A DNA stretch of 64,000 bases, from the NCBI GenBank assembly GCA_965222895.1, contig CBDCVB010000002.1:1178001-1242000 (forward strand), read 5' to 3'. Numbering within the stretch: the first letter of the stretch is position 1; each line of letters starts with the position of its first letter. The position numbers and the translations under genes are program-made. This document shows positions 9,228 to 17,487 of the stretch, piece by piece. The notes under the pieces were generated by a model. That model searched no databases. It had not been told where the DNA came from and was given only the letters and a program-made list of their open reading frames with translations. Source of the DNA: Bin87 sp965222895. GTDB lineage: Bacteria; Chloroflexota; Dehalococcoidia; Lucifugimonadales; UBA3495.

Positions 9228-12200
9228 TCATTCTACCAACCCCATCAAGTCGGGCACCACCACCGGAGGGTCAGCAGACCCAGCAACGTCCAGACCGTCC
9301 AGTGGAAAAAGGCACAGACGCGACAGGAATACCCCGCGCCACACCTCCACAAACTCCCACCACTGCCGGGCGGCCCAGATCACGTACTCCGCCAACGCAG
9401 TCCGTAACTCCAAACCGCCGAGCCGGGAACCCGTGCCCATGCCACGCAACAGTTCCCGATGAACCTCCCACAGCTCGTCTCCCACCCCAAGGGCCAGCAA
9501 CCGCACCAACTCTGAGAAACGCGCCTGACCCAAGACCCGGCGCATATCCTCCAGGCGCCCAGTCACCAGGTCGCCCAACAGTGAACCCAGGTCGTTGAGA
9601 GAACAACCCAAGCCAGCTCCAGCGTCCAACCCGAAGGTTATCTTCACATTATGGGACAGAGCCGCAAAACGCTCGGCGTAACCGTCCACCGTCAGCCCCG
9701 GGAAATGACGAGAAACCAGGCCATCCACAGCTCCCGAGACCCCACCCCGAACCCAAGCATCCAGCAACCCCACCGAACCCGACACCAGATCACGCCTGAC
9801 CCGGTAGTAGTTGTGCGCCCACAGGTCCATCACCGCACCATATTCCACCGCAACGTCCCTGGCCCGGGCAGCGTCCAGACGGGCCGCCTCACGTTGCCGC
9901 TCCAGCCCCATATCCACCGTTCGACCCTGCCAGCAGGCACGCCCCGCGTCGTCAGTGCCCAACTCCCCAAAGTCCATGCCGCTCAGCCCCGGGTCTGAGG
10001 CCACCAGCAGGCTGCGCCCCGACCCGAACGCCCCCTGTCGGCCCACCCGGCCCTCCAGCTGCAACGCCACCCTCGGCGACTCGTTGAACTCGGTGCTGAT
10101 CAAGTGCAACCCCAACCCAAACTCCAGCTCAGAATGAGCAGGCACGCAGGAAGAATCAGCCCAAGTAGAATCAGCCCAGGACGGACCCACCAACAACCGG
10201 CCCTTACCCCCCCAACAACCCAACAGGACCAGGTCAGTTTCCCCAGACAGCCGACTGGCCAAGAGCGCGGCCTCGGTTCCCGTGCTCGCTCGCACCACAA
10301 CCGCCTCACCCTCACCCGCCGTGCAGCGGAGCCTCAACACCTCGACGAAGCCCTCCAGCACTCGGTCATCGATGCCCGGCGACAAGACCACGTCGGTCCC
10401 ACGACCCGCCATGTTGGTGGCCACCGTAACCGCCCAAAGCGTCCCCGCCGCTCCCACCACCGAGACCTCCCCAACCACAGTACGCGCGTTCAGAAGCCCA
10501 TGGACAATGTCCTCAGCCTCAAGCCGGAGACTGATCAGCAGGGACCTCTCCACAGTGCGACAGGACACCAGCGCCGGCCGGCCCGAAGACCAGCAGTACT
10601 TCACCTCATCAACCACCGCGTCAAGCTGATCATCAACACTTTGGTACACCCGGCTGCCCAGGAAACGCCTGAACCCAGGATCCGACGCCACCACCACTAC
10701 TTCCAACCCGTAAAGACGCCGAAACTCGTCCGCAGAGGACTTTGCCGTTCCCGTCACACCACACACATCAGCATAGAGCCGCAACAGCCCGGGCACCCCC
10801 AACTCCGCCAGATTTCGACGGTCGGGATGAACGACCAAACCCTCCTTCGCCTCCACCGCAGATTGCATACCGTCCCGGTAGTGGGAGTCAGGCCTGGGCC
10901 GACCCGTCTCCCGGTCCACCAGCACCACACGACCATCGTCCACCACGTAGTCAACGTCCCTCCGCAGCAACAGGTGAGCGCGCAGCAACTGATACACCTG
11001 ACCCAATAGCCCCGACCGACCCTCCAGTGCACCCGACGGATCCTGACCCGCAAGAAACAGGTCCCCCAGACGCTCCTCAAGGAAAGACAGACCCGCGGGC
11101 TGCAGAGAGCAGTACCGACCCTCGGGATCCACCAGACAATACAGACCCTCCACCACGGCCGGAGCCGGCCGGCCCGCCCCATCCTGATCCAGCAGACGAC
11201 GGACCCGGCGCCATAGCCCGGCCCGACCGGCAGCCAGTGCCCTCACGTCGGAGTCAAAGGGGTCGGCCACCAACCCCCGGGCCAACCAGAGAGCCCGATC
11301 TCCGTCGCCAACACCGTCGCCCAATCCGGCCAAACTCCGCCGAAAGCTGCCAGCCATGCGGCGCTGCTCGTCCACCAACTCACGGACCACCCGCTCCGCC
11401 CGGACAATCACCCCACGTCCCAACACCGGGTCACCGCCAATCACCAGAGGCGTAACCGCCTCGTCCAGAAGTACCTGGTCGGCCTCATCGACGATCAGCA
11501 CGTCCAGCGGCCCCTGCACACAGTCCTTCGCCACTGTTACCAGCTGATCCCGCAGATAGTCGAACCCAAACTCCCGAACCGTCCCGTAAACCACACCACA
11601 GCCATAGGCCGCAAGACGCGCCGGAGCGTCCATACTGGCCACCACGTACCCCGCCGTTACGCCCAGCGCACGATACACTGCCTCCAGAGAACCCCAGTCC
11701 CGGGCGGCCAGATAGTCGTTCGCCGTACCAACGTGAACCGTGCGCCCGGACAGAGCGTGAAACAGAGCCGGGAAGACGATGGAAACCGTCTTACCTTCCC
11801 CGGACGCCAACTCGACCACCCGGCCCGTCCACAGGTGCAGGCCCGCCAAGAGCTGCCGATCCGTCGGCTCAAACAGCAGCTCCGGCCACTCCCCAGCCAG
11901 GAAGCGAACCTCCCGGTAGAACTCCCCAGGCAACAGAACGTCGCCGCAGCCGCCGGGGCCAGCCTCAGCCCAGGCCCGCCTGGCCCGGGCAACCGCAACC
12001 GGCTCAGCCTCAAGATCTATCCCGAAGACCCGCCAGCAGCCCAGCCGCCGCCGCACCGTCTCGTCAACCAGGGCGAACCCCCGCACCAGACCCTCGTCGG
12101 AAGCCAAGTCCGCCAGCGAACGTGCCACGTCCCGTAGCCGGATGTCCGGCCATTCACCAACCCCGGCCTCATCCCGATAGGCGCGTATCCGAGCCAGCAG

Positions 12201-12269
12201 ACGACCCTCGCGCCCGGGCCCGAACCCACCCGCGGAAAAACCCCGCCAGAAGCCGGGCCGGACACTCAT
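9228..12269 (-). CDS. Divergent SecA-like DEAD ATPase
   Basis: 1013 residues with the full set of SecA motor motifs: Walker A ASGEGKT (156-161), VGTANDYLAARD (about 180-191), YGTVREFGFDYLRD (228-241), Walker B VDEADQVLLDEAVTPL (260-275), the preprotein cross-linking area with VDRETGRPRPDSHYRDG (451-467) and QSAVEAKEG, VTGTAKSS (505-512), ATNMAGRGTD (617-626) and LEGRVGRQG (738-746). Compared with housekeeping SecA, Walker B is DEAD rather than DEVD, about 90 residues are inserted after the first motor half, and the C-terminal zinc/SecB tail is missing. The start overlaps the upstream gene (ATGA). This is a SecA paralogue, not the essential SecA. Role in export or membrane repair in the PspA-type cluster is inference. 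Confidence 0.85.
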   Translation of the reverse strand: MSVRPGFWRGFSAGGFGPGREGRLLARIRAYRDEAGVGEWPDIRLRDVARSLADLASDEGLVRGFALVDETVRRRLGCWRVFGIDLEAEPVAVARARRAWAEAGPGGCGDVLLPGEFYREVRFLAGEWPELLFEPTDRQLLAGLHLWTGRVVELASGEGKTVSIVFPALFHALSGRTVHVGTANDYLAARDWGSLEAVYRALGVTAGYVVASMDAPARLAAYGCGVVYGTVREFGFDYLRDQLVTVAKDCVQGPLDVLIVDEADQVLLDEAVTPLVIGGDPVLGRGVIVRAERVVRELVDEQRRMAGSFRRSLAGLGDGVGDGDRALWLARGLVADPFDSDVRALAAGRAGLWRRVRRLLDQDGAGRPAPAVVEGLYCLVDPEGRYCSLQPAGLSFLEERLGDLFLAGQDPSGALEGRSGLLGQVYQLLRAHLLLRRDVDYVVDDGRVVLVDRETGRPRPDSHYRDGMQSAVEAKEGLVVHPDRRNLAELGVPGLLRLYADVCGVTGTAKSSADEFRRLYGLEVVVVASDPGFRRFLGSRVYQSVDDQLDAVVDEVKYCWSSGRPALVSCRTVERSLLISLRLEAEDIVHGLLNARTVVGEVSVVGAAGTLWAVTVATNMAGRGTDVVLSPGIDDRVLEGFVEVLRLRCTAGEGEAVVVRASTGTEAALLASRLSGETDLVLLGCWGGKGRLLVGPSWADSTWADSSCVPAHSELEFGLGLHLISTEFNESPRVALQLEGRVGRQGAFGSGRSLLVASDPGLSGMDFGELGTDDAGRACWQGRTVDMGLERQREAARLDAARARDVAVEYGAVMDLWAHNYYRVRRDLVSGSVGLLDAWVRGGVSGAVDGLVSRHFPGLTVDGYAERFAALSHNVKITFGLDAGAGLGCSLNDLGSLLGDLVTGRLEDMRRVLGQARFSELVRLLALGVGDELWEVHRELLRGMGTGSRLGGLELRTALAEYVIWAARQWWEFVEVWRGVFLSRLCLFPLDGLDVAGSADPPVVVPDLMGLVE

Positions 12270-13633
12270 CGCCCGCCGGAACCCCGCAGGTCGATGACCA
12301 CCAGCCCAGCGTTGTGCTCTACCTCCAGCCAGTCGTCGTAGCGCTCAAACAATCGGTCCCGGCAACCCAAGACCGCGGCGGCAACGGCGGGACAACCGGC
12401 GGCGAACCGGCGACCCACCGCGCCGTCCAGAGCCCAATCGGGACTGACATCCCAGCACAGCCCCAGACGGAGGCAATATTCCTCGTACTCGGCCTGCAAG
12501 CGGCCATATTCGGCCTGGCTCCGGTACGGCAACGGCATGACGTAATACCGCTCGGAAAGATAGATGCCCAGCTCGTTCTCAAAGACCTGCACCATGTCCG
12601 CCCCGTCCAGCCGGCACTCCAGCGCCAGCAGGAGACCCAGCGGCACGTCCTGATCCACCCGGTGATAGCGGTAGTCCTCCGGCTCGCCCACCATCCTGAC
12701 CCGCACCGGCTCGCCCAAATCCAAGAGACGCCGGCCCGAGCTACCAAGACAGAAGACGAAGGGCAGACAGCCGCCAGTGGCGTCCACCACCAACGGCTCG
12801 CCGTCCAGCCAGTACAAAAGCGCGAGATGATGCCAGTAGCGCATGTGCCGCTTGGCGAACCTGAAATCCAGCGTGCAGAGCAGCTCCCGGAGCCGGTCCA
12901 CCGGCGGACGGCCGCCAGCGGGGCCAGCCAGGAGGTACTCCGACTCCAGACCGTAATGATCGGTCAGGAATTTCAGAGCCTGCACCTTCTCCGCACAAAC
13001 CCCGCCGTACCCAGCCGCCATGTTGAGCACCGCCTGATCCCCAGTGCGGAAACGAAGCCCACCATCGACGAAGCGGGAATAGTTCTCGAAGTCGCTCCCG
13101 AAAATCCGACGGGCCAGCGCTAGCACCAGACCCAGCTCACTATCCGGCGCGTCAAGACCCAACACTCCCTCATCCCGGCAACCGGCCTCCAGAGCGCCGG
13201 CCACGAAATCCTCATACTCGCCCGCCGCGAGTCCCCAGCGGCGGGCGTGGAAAGCGGCCCAGTCCCGGTCATAGCCCGAGCCGCTCCGATCCAACGTCAG
13301 ATCCACCAGGTCGAACTCGACGTCGCCGGCAACCGCCCTCCGGGCCACTGCCCCAGACCCCAGGTCCAACGGAATGTCGTCCTGAAGGAATCCAACCCCA
13401 GGCCACATGGCGGCCGGCCCAGAACCCAACCGGTACACCAGGTCCTGCAGACAGCGCAAACCGTGGCTATGCTCGGGCAACACCGATACCGAGGAGTCGG
13501 AGCCGTCCCAGTCTCGGAACCGGACGTCCAATAGACGACCCAGCGGCAGAGCGCGATCCCCAGGGTCATGGAGCCTCATCGCCGAAGCCAGACCCGATGA
13601 CTCGTCTGTGATCCGCAGAACAAAAGCAGTCAT
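12266..13633 (-). CDS. Transglutaminase/NAT-fold cysteine enzyme, first gene of the operon
   Basis: 455 residues, soluble. A Cys-His-Asp triad of the transglutaminase/arylamine-acetyltransferase type is visible: GYGGVCAEKVQAL (Cys about 213), then RYWHHLALLYW (His 268/269), then EPLVVDATGG (Asp about 284), in the right order and spacing. The first 110 residues and the last 160 have no fold I recognise. ATG 13633 follows GGGAG; a TTG one codon earlier is less likely. Its stop overlaps the SecA-like start, so the products are made together. Possible activity: peptidase, or acyl/amide transfer (for example to amines such as polyamines). The amine link is inference from the nearby NspC-like enzyme. 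Confidence 0.72.
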   Translation of the reverse strand: MTAFVLRITDESSGLASAMRLHDPGDRALPLGRLLDVRFRDWDGSDSSVSVLPEHSHGLRCLQDLVYRLGSGPAAMWPGVGFLQDDIPLDLGSGAVARRAVAGDVEFDLVDLTLDRSGSGYDRDWAAFHARRWGLAAGEYEDFVAGALEAGCRDEGVLGLDAPDSELGLVLALARRIFGSDFENYSRFVDGGLRFRTGDQAVLNMAAGYGGVCAEKVQALKFLTDHYGLESEYLLAGPAGGRPPVDRLRELLCTLDFRFAKRHMRYWHHLALLYWLDGEPLVVDATGGCLPFVFCLGSSGRRLLDLGEPVRVRMVGEPEDYRYHRVDQDVPLGLLLALECRLDGADMVQVFENELGIYLSERYYVMPLPYRSQAEYGRLQAEYEEYCLRLGLCWDVSPDWALDGAVGRRFAAGCPAVAAAVLGCRDRLFERYDDWLEVEHNAGLVVIDLRGSGGR

Positions 13634-13810
13634 CAAACTCCCTGGGAGCGCCGATTACCGGAGCCCAAATCCCGGCTGCTCCAAACCCACGATAGCACAC
13701 CGGCACACTCCAGAGCCTACGAGCGACCATTACAGAAGCAGACCCGGCCGAAAAACCTCACAAATCCATCCCGGCAAACGACCCGCGAACACGCCCAAAG
13801 GAGGAACCAA
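13634..13810. other. Upstream region of the SecA-like operon
   Basis: About 180 bases between the transglutaminase-like start and the IS5 end. It must hold the promoter of the four-gene operon, but I see no convincing -35/-10 pair. Confidence 0.4.
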
Positions 13811-14680
13811 GGCTAATCGACAATTGGGTGAAATCTGATTGAAGTAGTCGGAGAGGAACTGCACGCAAGGAGGTAGAGTGTAACTGGAGCAAGTGTAGTG
13901 CGGTGGAGGGATTTACGTGGAGCGTTACGAGTTGAGCGCCGCTCAGTGGCACCGGGTGGAGAGTTTCTTACCGGGGCGTCCCGGCTGGGTGGGCGTTACG
14001 GCCCAGGATAACCGGACCTTCGTCAACGGCGTCCGGTGGGTGTTGCGCAGCGGCGCCCAGTGGAAAGACCTGCCCCCGGGGTACGGCAACTGGAAAAGCG
14101 TCCACAAACGTTTCACTCGCTGGGCCAGGTCTGGAATCTGGGAGAGGATATTCCAGGTGTTGCTGGATGACCCGGACAACAGATACGTGATGATTGATTC
14201 CACCATAGTGCGGGCCCATCAGCAGGCGGTCTGTGGTAAAGGGGGGCCTACGTGAGGCTCTGGGCCGCTCCCGCGGCGGACTGAGCACCAAGGTTCATCT
14301 GGTGGCTGATGCCCAGGGCCGGCCGGTTCGTTTCTCCATCACCGGCGGACAGCGGGCGGATGTCTCCTAGGCCCTACCCCTGCTGACCGGTATCGAGACC
14401 GGGGCGGTCATCGCTGACAAGGCGTATGAAAGCAACCGCCTACTGGCCTTTGTCAGGGACCAGGGAGCCGAAGCGGTCATACTGCCCAAGTCGAACCGCA
14501 GGGAACCTTGGGAATACGACCGGGAACTGTACCGGCAACGGAACCTGATCGAACGGGCCTTCAACAAACTGAAACAGTGGCGCCGAATCGCCACCCGGTA
14601 TGATCGCAGGAGCTGGTATTTTCTGTCGGCCCTGCACTTGGTAGCCTCTGTCATCTGGGGTTAGCAATTGTCGATTATCC
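13811..14680 (+). mobile_element. IS5-family element, degenerate
   Basis: About 870 bp bounded by inverted repeats: GGCTAATCGACAATTG at 13811 and the complement CAATTGTCGATTATCC ending at 14680 (one mismatch). No clear target duplication. The transposase inside is interrupted, so the copy is probably inactive. It separates the stress-type cluster from the IS zone. Confidence 0.75.
13917..14664 (+). pseudogene. IS5-family transposase, interrupted
   Basis: The first part (13917-14255, 112 aa) has the DUF4096-type N-domain (SAAQWHRVESFLPGRPG, RWVLRSGAQWKDLPPGYGNW) and the first catalytic Asp in VMIDSTIVRAHQ. The second part is in another frame from about 14245: GRSRGGLSTKVHLVADAQG, the second Asp in AVIADKAYES, and the Glu in RNLIERAFNKLKQW, ending IWG at 14664. 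A G-run (AAAGGGGGGC) at the switch could allow programmed frameshifting, as in this IS group, but a TAG at 14368-14370 also stops the second part, so the gene is broken. Confidence 0.8.
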
Positions 14681-15223
14681 CTGTGTCGACACTCCCAAAG
14701 TAATGAAGGCTTACAGACCAGCCACGGTCCTACGTCACCGCCCGATTGTGGCGCTCCGCTGTGTGCGACGCTGCAGCGGTAGGAACCGCTCCATAAACGA
14801 GTTTCACCGATAGTAACCCAGCACCCGCCCCCGGAGCCTGGCCTTGGTGTCGGTTCCCGATCGCGGCCATACTGCAGCAGATTCCGTTCCCGTTGACCGC
14901 GGCGATTTAGATCAAATCAAGGTCCTGCCTTCCCACGCGCCTCGGACACTCCTTATCCCGAATCCACCGAAGGGAGACGTCCGTGTCGTTGACACAAGGG
15001 ATGATGGGTAAGGGAAGGCGAACTGGCCTAGCCAGATTCCAGTAGATGGGGATGAGGGTGGCGTGAGGGCAGCCACACCGGCACGATGCTGGCGGCCGTG
15101 CGGCCATGGCGGGCGGAATTCGACAGGCGGTAGGCAGGAAGTGTCCCTCGCGGACCGAGTTGGCGCGAGTTGGCGACGATGTTCAGTTGGCCGGATGGCG
15201 GGTCAGCGGGCTGGTCGCCGCCG
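14681..15223. other. Non-coding stretch between two IS elements
   Basis: About 540 bases with no recognisable gene, RNA or repeat. The end of the IS1380 element must lie in the right part, but I could not identify its inverted repeats. Confidence 0.5.
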
Positions 15224-16564
15224 TCAGTCAGGAGATGGCAGGGCGCGCAATCGAGCCAAGGCGCGACTGAACTGGTTTTCCCAGGGCCAGCGCTGGGGAA
15301 GATGCAAAGTGAGGCGGCGGGCCGAGCGGGTGAGCCGTCCGGCGAGGGAGCAGAAGCGTCGTCGGAGGGTCTTGGTGGTCACCACCTGCTCACCCAGACC
15401 GATGCGCGCCGTCCAGCGTGCCAGGTTGTGGGCGATCACCTGCACGGCCAGCCAGGCGGCGTTGGCGGGGAAGCGGCCCGAGGGGAGATGGTTCAACCCC
15501 ACGCCGTACTTGAGGTCTCGGATGGCATTCTCGATCTCGGCGTGGCGCCGATGGTCGGCCGCCAGTTCCCGGGTTGCCCCGTCCCGGTCGGTGATGAAGC
15601 CGTGATAGCGGTAGGCGGCGAAGAGGGCCAACTGGGTACCGGGCGTGGGCTTCACCCGCCGGACGATGAGCCGCACCGGCGCGGCGTCGGGCTCAGTCTG
15701 GAAGGGGGTGTAGGTGGTCTCCGCCACGTCGGCGGCGCCGTCCATCCAGTAGGGAATCGGCGTCCAGGCATCTTCGGGTATGGCCTCGATGATATTCCGC
15801 AGGCGGGCGTGCTGGCGGACGGTGATGGAGTAGCGCACATCCATCTTGCGGCAGACCGCGACCAGGGCGTGGGCATAGAAGCCGCTGTCGGCCCGCACCG
15901 TGAGTTGTCCGGTGGCCCCGCCGTAGCGCACCCGGCCCACCGTCTCACACAGGAAGTGGGCGGCGCCCCGAGCGGTGTTGGCGCGGCCCGCGCGCAGCCG
16001 AGACACCAGCACGTCGCCGGTTCCGGCGGCAATGGCCAGCAGCGGGTGATAGCCTCGCTGGCCGGTGTAGCTGTGGTGGCGCGCCCCCTCCTTGGCCAGA
16101 CCGTAGGTCTCGCAGCCGGTGGAGTCCAGGTCGATGGTCAGTGGCCCGTCGCCGGGTCCGGCCCCGGCGGCCCAGGCCCGGGCCAGCAGCTCCCGGCTCA
16201 CCCGATCCAGTTGGCGGACGTGGCCCCACCGGAAGCTGCGCAGGAAGGTCCCCAGGGTGGATGGCGCCTTGACCACGCAGCCGAGAGCGCTGGCCGTCCC
16301 GCCGGTGCGCAACACGTCGGCGTCGTCGATGCAGTCGCCGCCAGCCAGCGCAGACGCCACCAGGGTCACAATCTTGTCGCCCGTGTTCGCCCGACCCGGG
16401 GCATTGCCCAGGTCGAGGCGCTGCTGGACCAGTTGCGGCAGGCCCAGGTGCTGGGCCAAGGTCGTGGGAAGGATCAGGCCGGCATTGTTGACCAGGCGGT
16501 GGTCATCGAAGGCGATGTGGATGCCGTCGGGGGAACTGCGTGGTAGCACCTTGCGTGGTAGCAT
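15224..16564 (-). CDS. IS1380-family transposase
   Basis: 446 residues, complete. DDE residues are visible: Asp in LTIDLDSTGCETYG, Asp in LTVRADSGFY, and Glu in HAEIENAIRDLKYG. HHSYTGQRGYHPLLA and the C-terminal VQVIAHNLARW are typical of IS1380. The N-terminus begins about 16564. A long open frame on the opposite strand is an artefact of GC-rich codons. No target duplication could be defined, so whether the element can still move is open, but the coding sequence is intact. Confidence 0.9.
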   Translation of the reverse strand: MLPRKVLPRSSPDGIHIAFDDHRLVNNAGLILPTTLAQHLGLPQLVQQRLDLGNAPGRANTGDKIVTLVASALAGGDCIDDADVLRTGGTASALGCVVKAPSTLGTFLRSFRWGHVRQLDRVSRELLARAWAAGAGPGDGPLTIDLDSTGCETYGLAKEGARHHSYTGQRGYHPLLAIAAGTGDVLVSRLRAGRANTARGAAHFLCETVGRVRYGGATGQLTVRADSGFYAHALVAVCRKMDVRYSITVRQHARLRNIIEAIPEDAWTPIPYWMDGAADVAETTYTPFQTEPDAAPVRLIVRRVKPTPGTQLALFAAYRYHGFITDRDGATRELAADHRRHAEIENAIRDLKYGVGLNHLPSGRFPANAAWLAVQVIAHNLARWTARIGLGEQVVTTKTLRRRFCSLAGRLTRSARRLTLHLPQRWPWENQFSRALARLRALPSPD

Positions 16565-17483
16565 CTATTGGGTGCTCTTGGTCTGGGGTTGTTTTTCTGT
16601 CTCGAAAACCATTATCCCAGATGCACCGGAGCACTTTCTTACCTATTCAACCCGCCGCAACACTCATCTTGTCGGTGGATTGGGGCTTATAGGAGTGTCT
16701 TTTCAACTCACGTCGCAGGGTGGTCCGCAGATCGAAATCTGCGAGGACCACATTGTTCGATGAGTTAGGGCAGCAAGCGGTTCGACCTGATTGAACTGGG
16801 ACCGCAGCTACGTGGGGTGATGAACAGGTATTCTCCTGCGATTCTAACGCTTCGTTCTAAACTTACCCTTCCTCGCCGGCGAGCCTCATCCAGAGGCCTT
16901 GAACTGAGCGCCCCGCAGTTGATAACCATCGATCCGCCGGTCCCGGCCTTGCTCGTCGAGTCCACCCTCCGTAAGTACAGCCCCGCGGGCGTCGTCTCCG
17001 ACTTCGTACGACGCCACCAAGCATGGTGGTGTCTCTCCGGGAACCCGGCGCCAGTGAGTTGGCAAGGCACCTATCGGCAAGGCTAAATCCACTTACCAAC
17101 TGGATAATTCGTTATCCGCCAGAGTTTTTAAGTCCTTCCTGCCGTTGCCCGGAATCCAGGTTGTCCCATGATCCCAAATGTGACGCCACCATAGGCGTAG
17201 CCAGCACGGCCAAACCGAGGACAACCTGCTCCGTGATTCCCTGAGGATGCCGCGTTGCGGGCAGCGGGTACCACCCTCACTCCGCAGGGTGTTCATGCGG
17301 CCAGCACGTCGGGCCGGCTCCCGATTTTCCCGGCCGTTTGCATGGCCCCTTACTCAATCCGCCCTTGGCAGGACGCAAGTACAGCAACAACGTCCGGGAA
17401 GACCATACTGTGCACCACAATACAACCAAACGGGGCTCCGACCCACAACACTTGAATCTGAACCTCGATGAGCGTTCGCTGTT
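16565..17483. other. Non-coding stretch with a strong hairpin
   Basis: About 920 bases with short, unconvincing frames only. Apart from the hairpin at 16720-16752 I see no gene or RNA. It may be IS or phage debris. Confidence 0.45.
16720..16752. repeat. Long near-perfect hairpin
   Basis: GTGGTCCGCAGAT, then CGAA, then ATCTGC-GA-GGACCAC: a 13-bp stem with a two-base bulge and a CGAA tetraloop. No U-run follows, so it is not a normal terminator. It could be an IS end, a REP-type hairpin or a structured RNA. Confidence 0.55.
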
Positions 17484-17487
17484 CTAG

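Noticed and set aside
9228..12269. Housekeeping SecA
   Set aside because: Too divergent, DEAD Walker B, insertion, no zinc tail, and stress-cluster context; better as a paralogue.
14254..14380. Programmed frameshift as the only break in the first IS5 transposase
   Set aside because: A TAG at 14368-14370 also interrupts the second frame, so the gene is a pseudogene regardless of frameshifting.
15170..16546. Long plus-strand open frame (458 aa) opposite the IS1380 transposase
   Set aside because: It is the antisense shadow of a clear transposase; Gly/Val/Pro/Gln-rich composition without any domain.
16765..17300. Small minus-strand frames in the region between IS1380 and IS701
   Set aside because: No start with ribosome site and no recognisable motif; composition like random GC-rich sequence.
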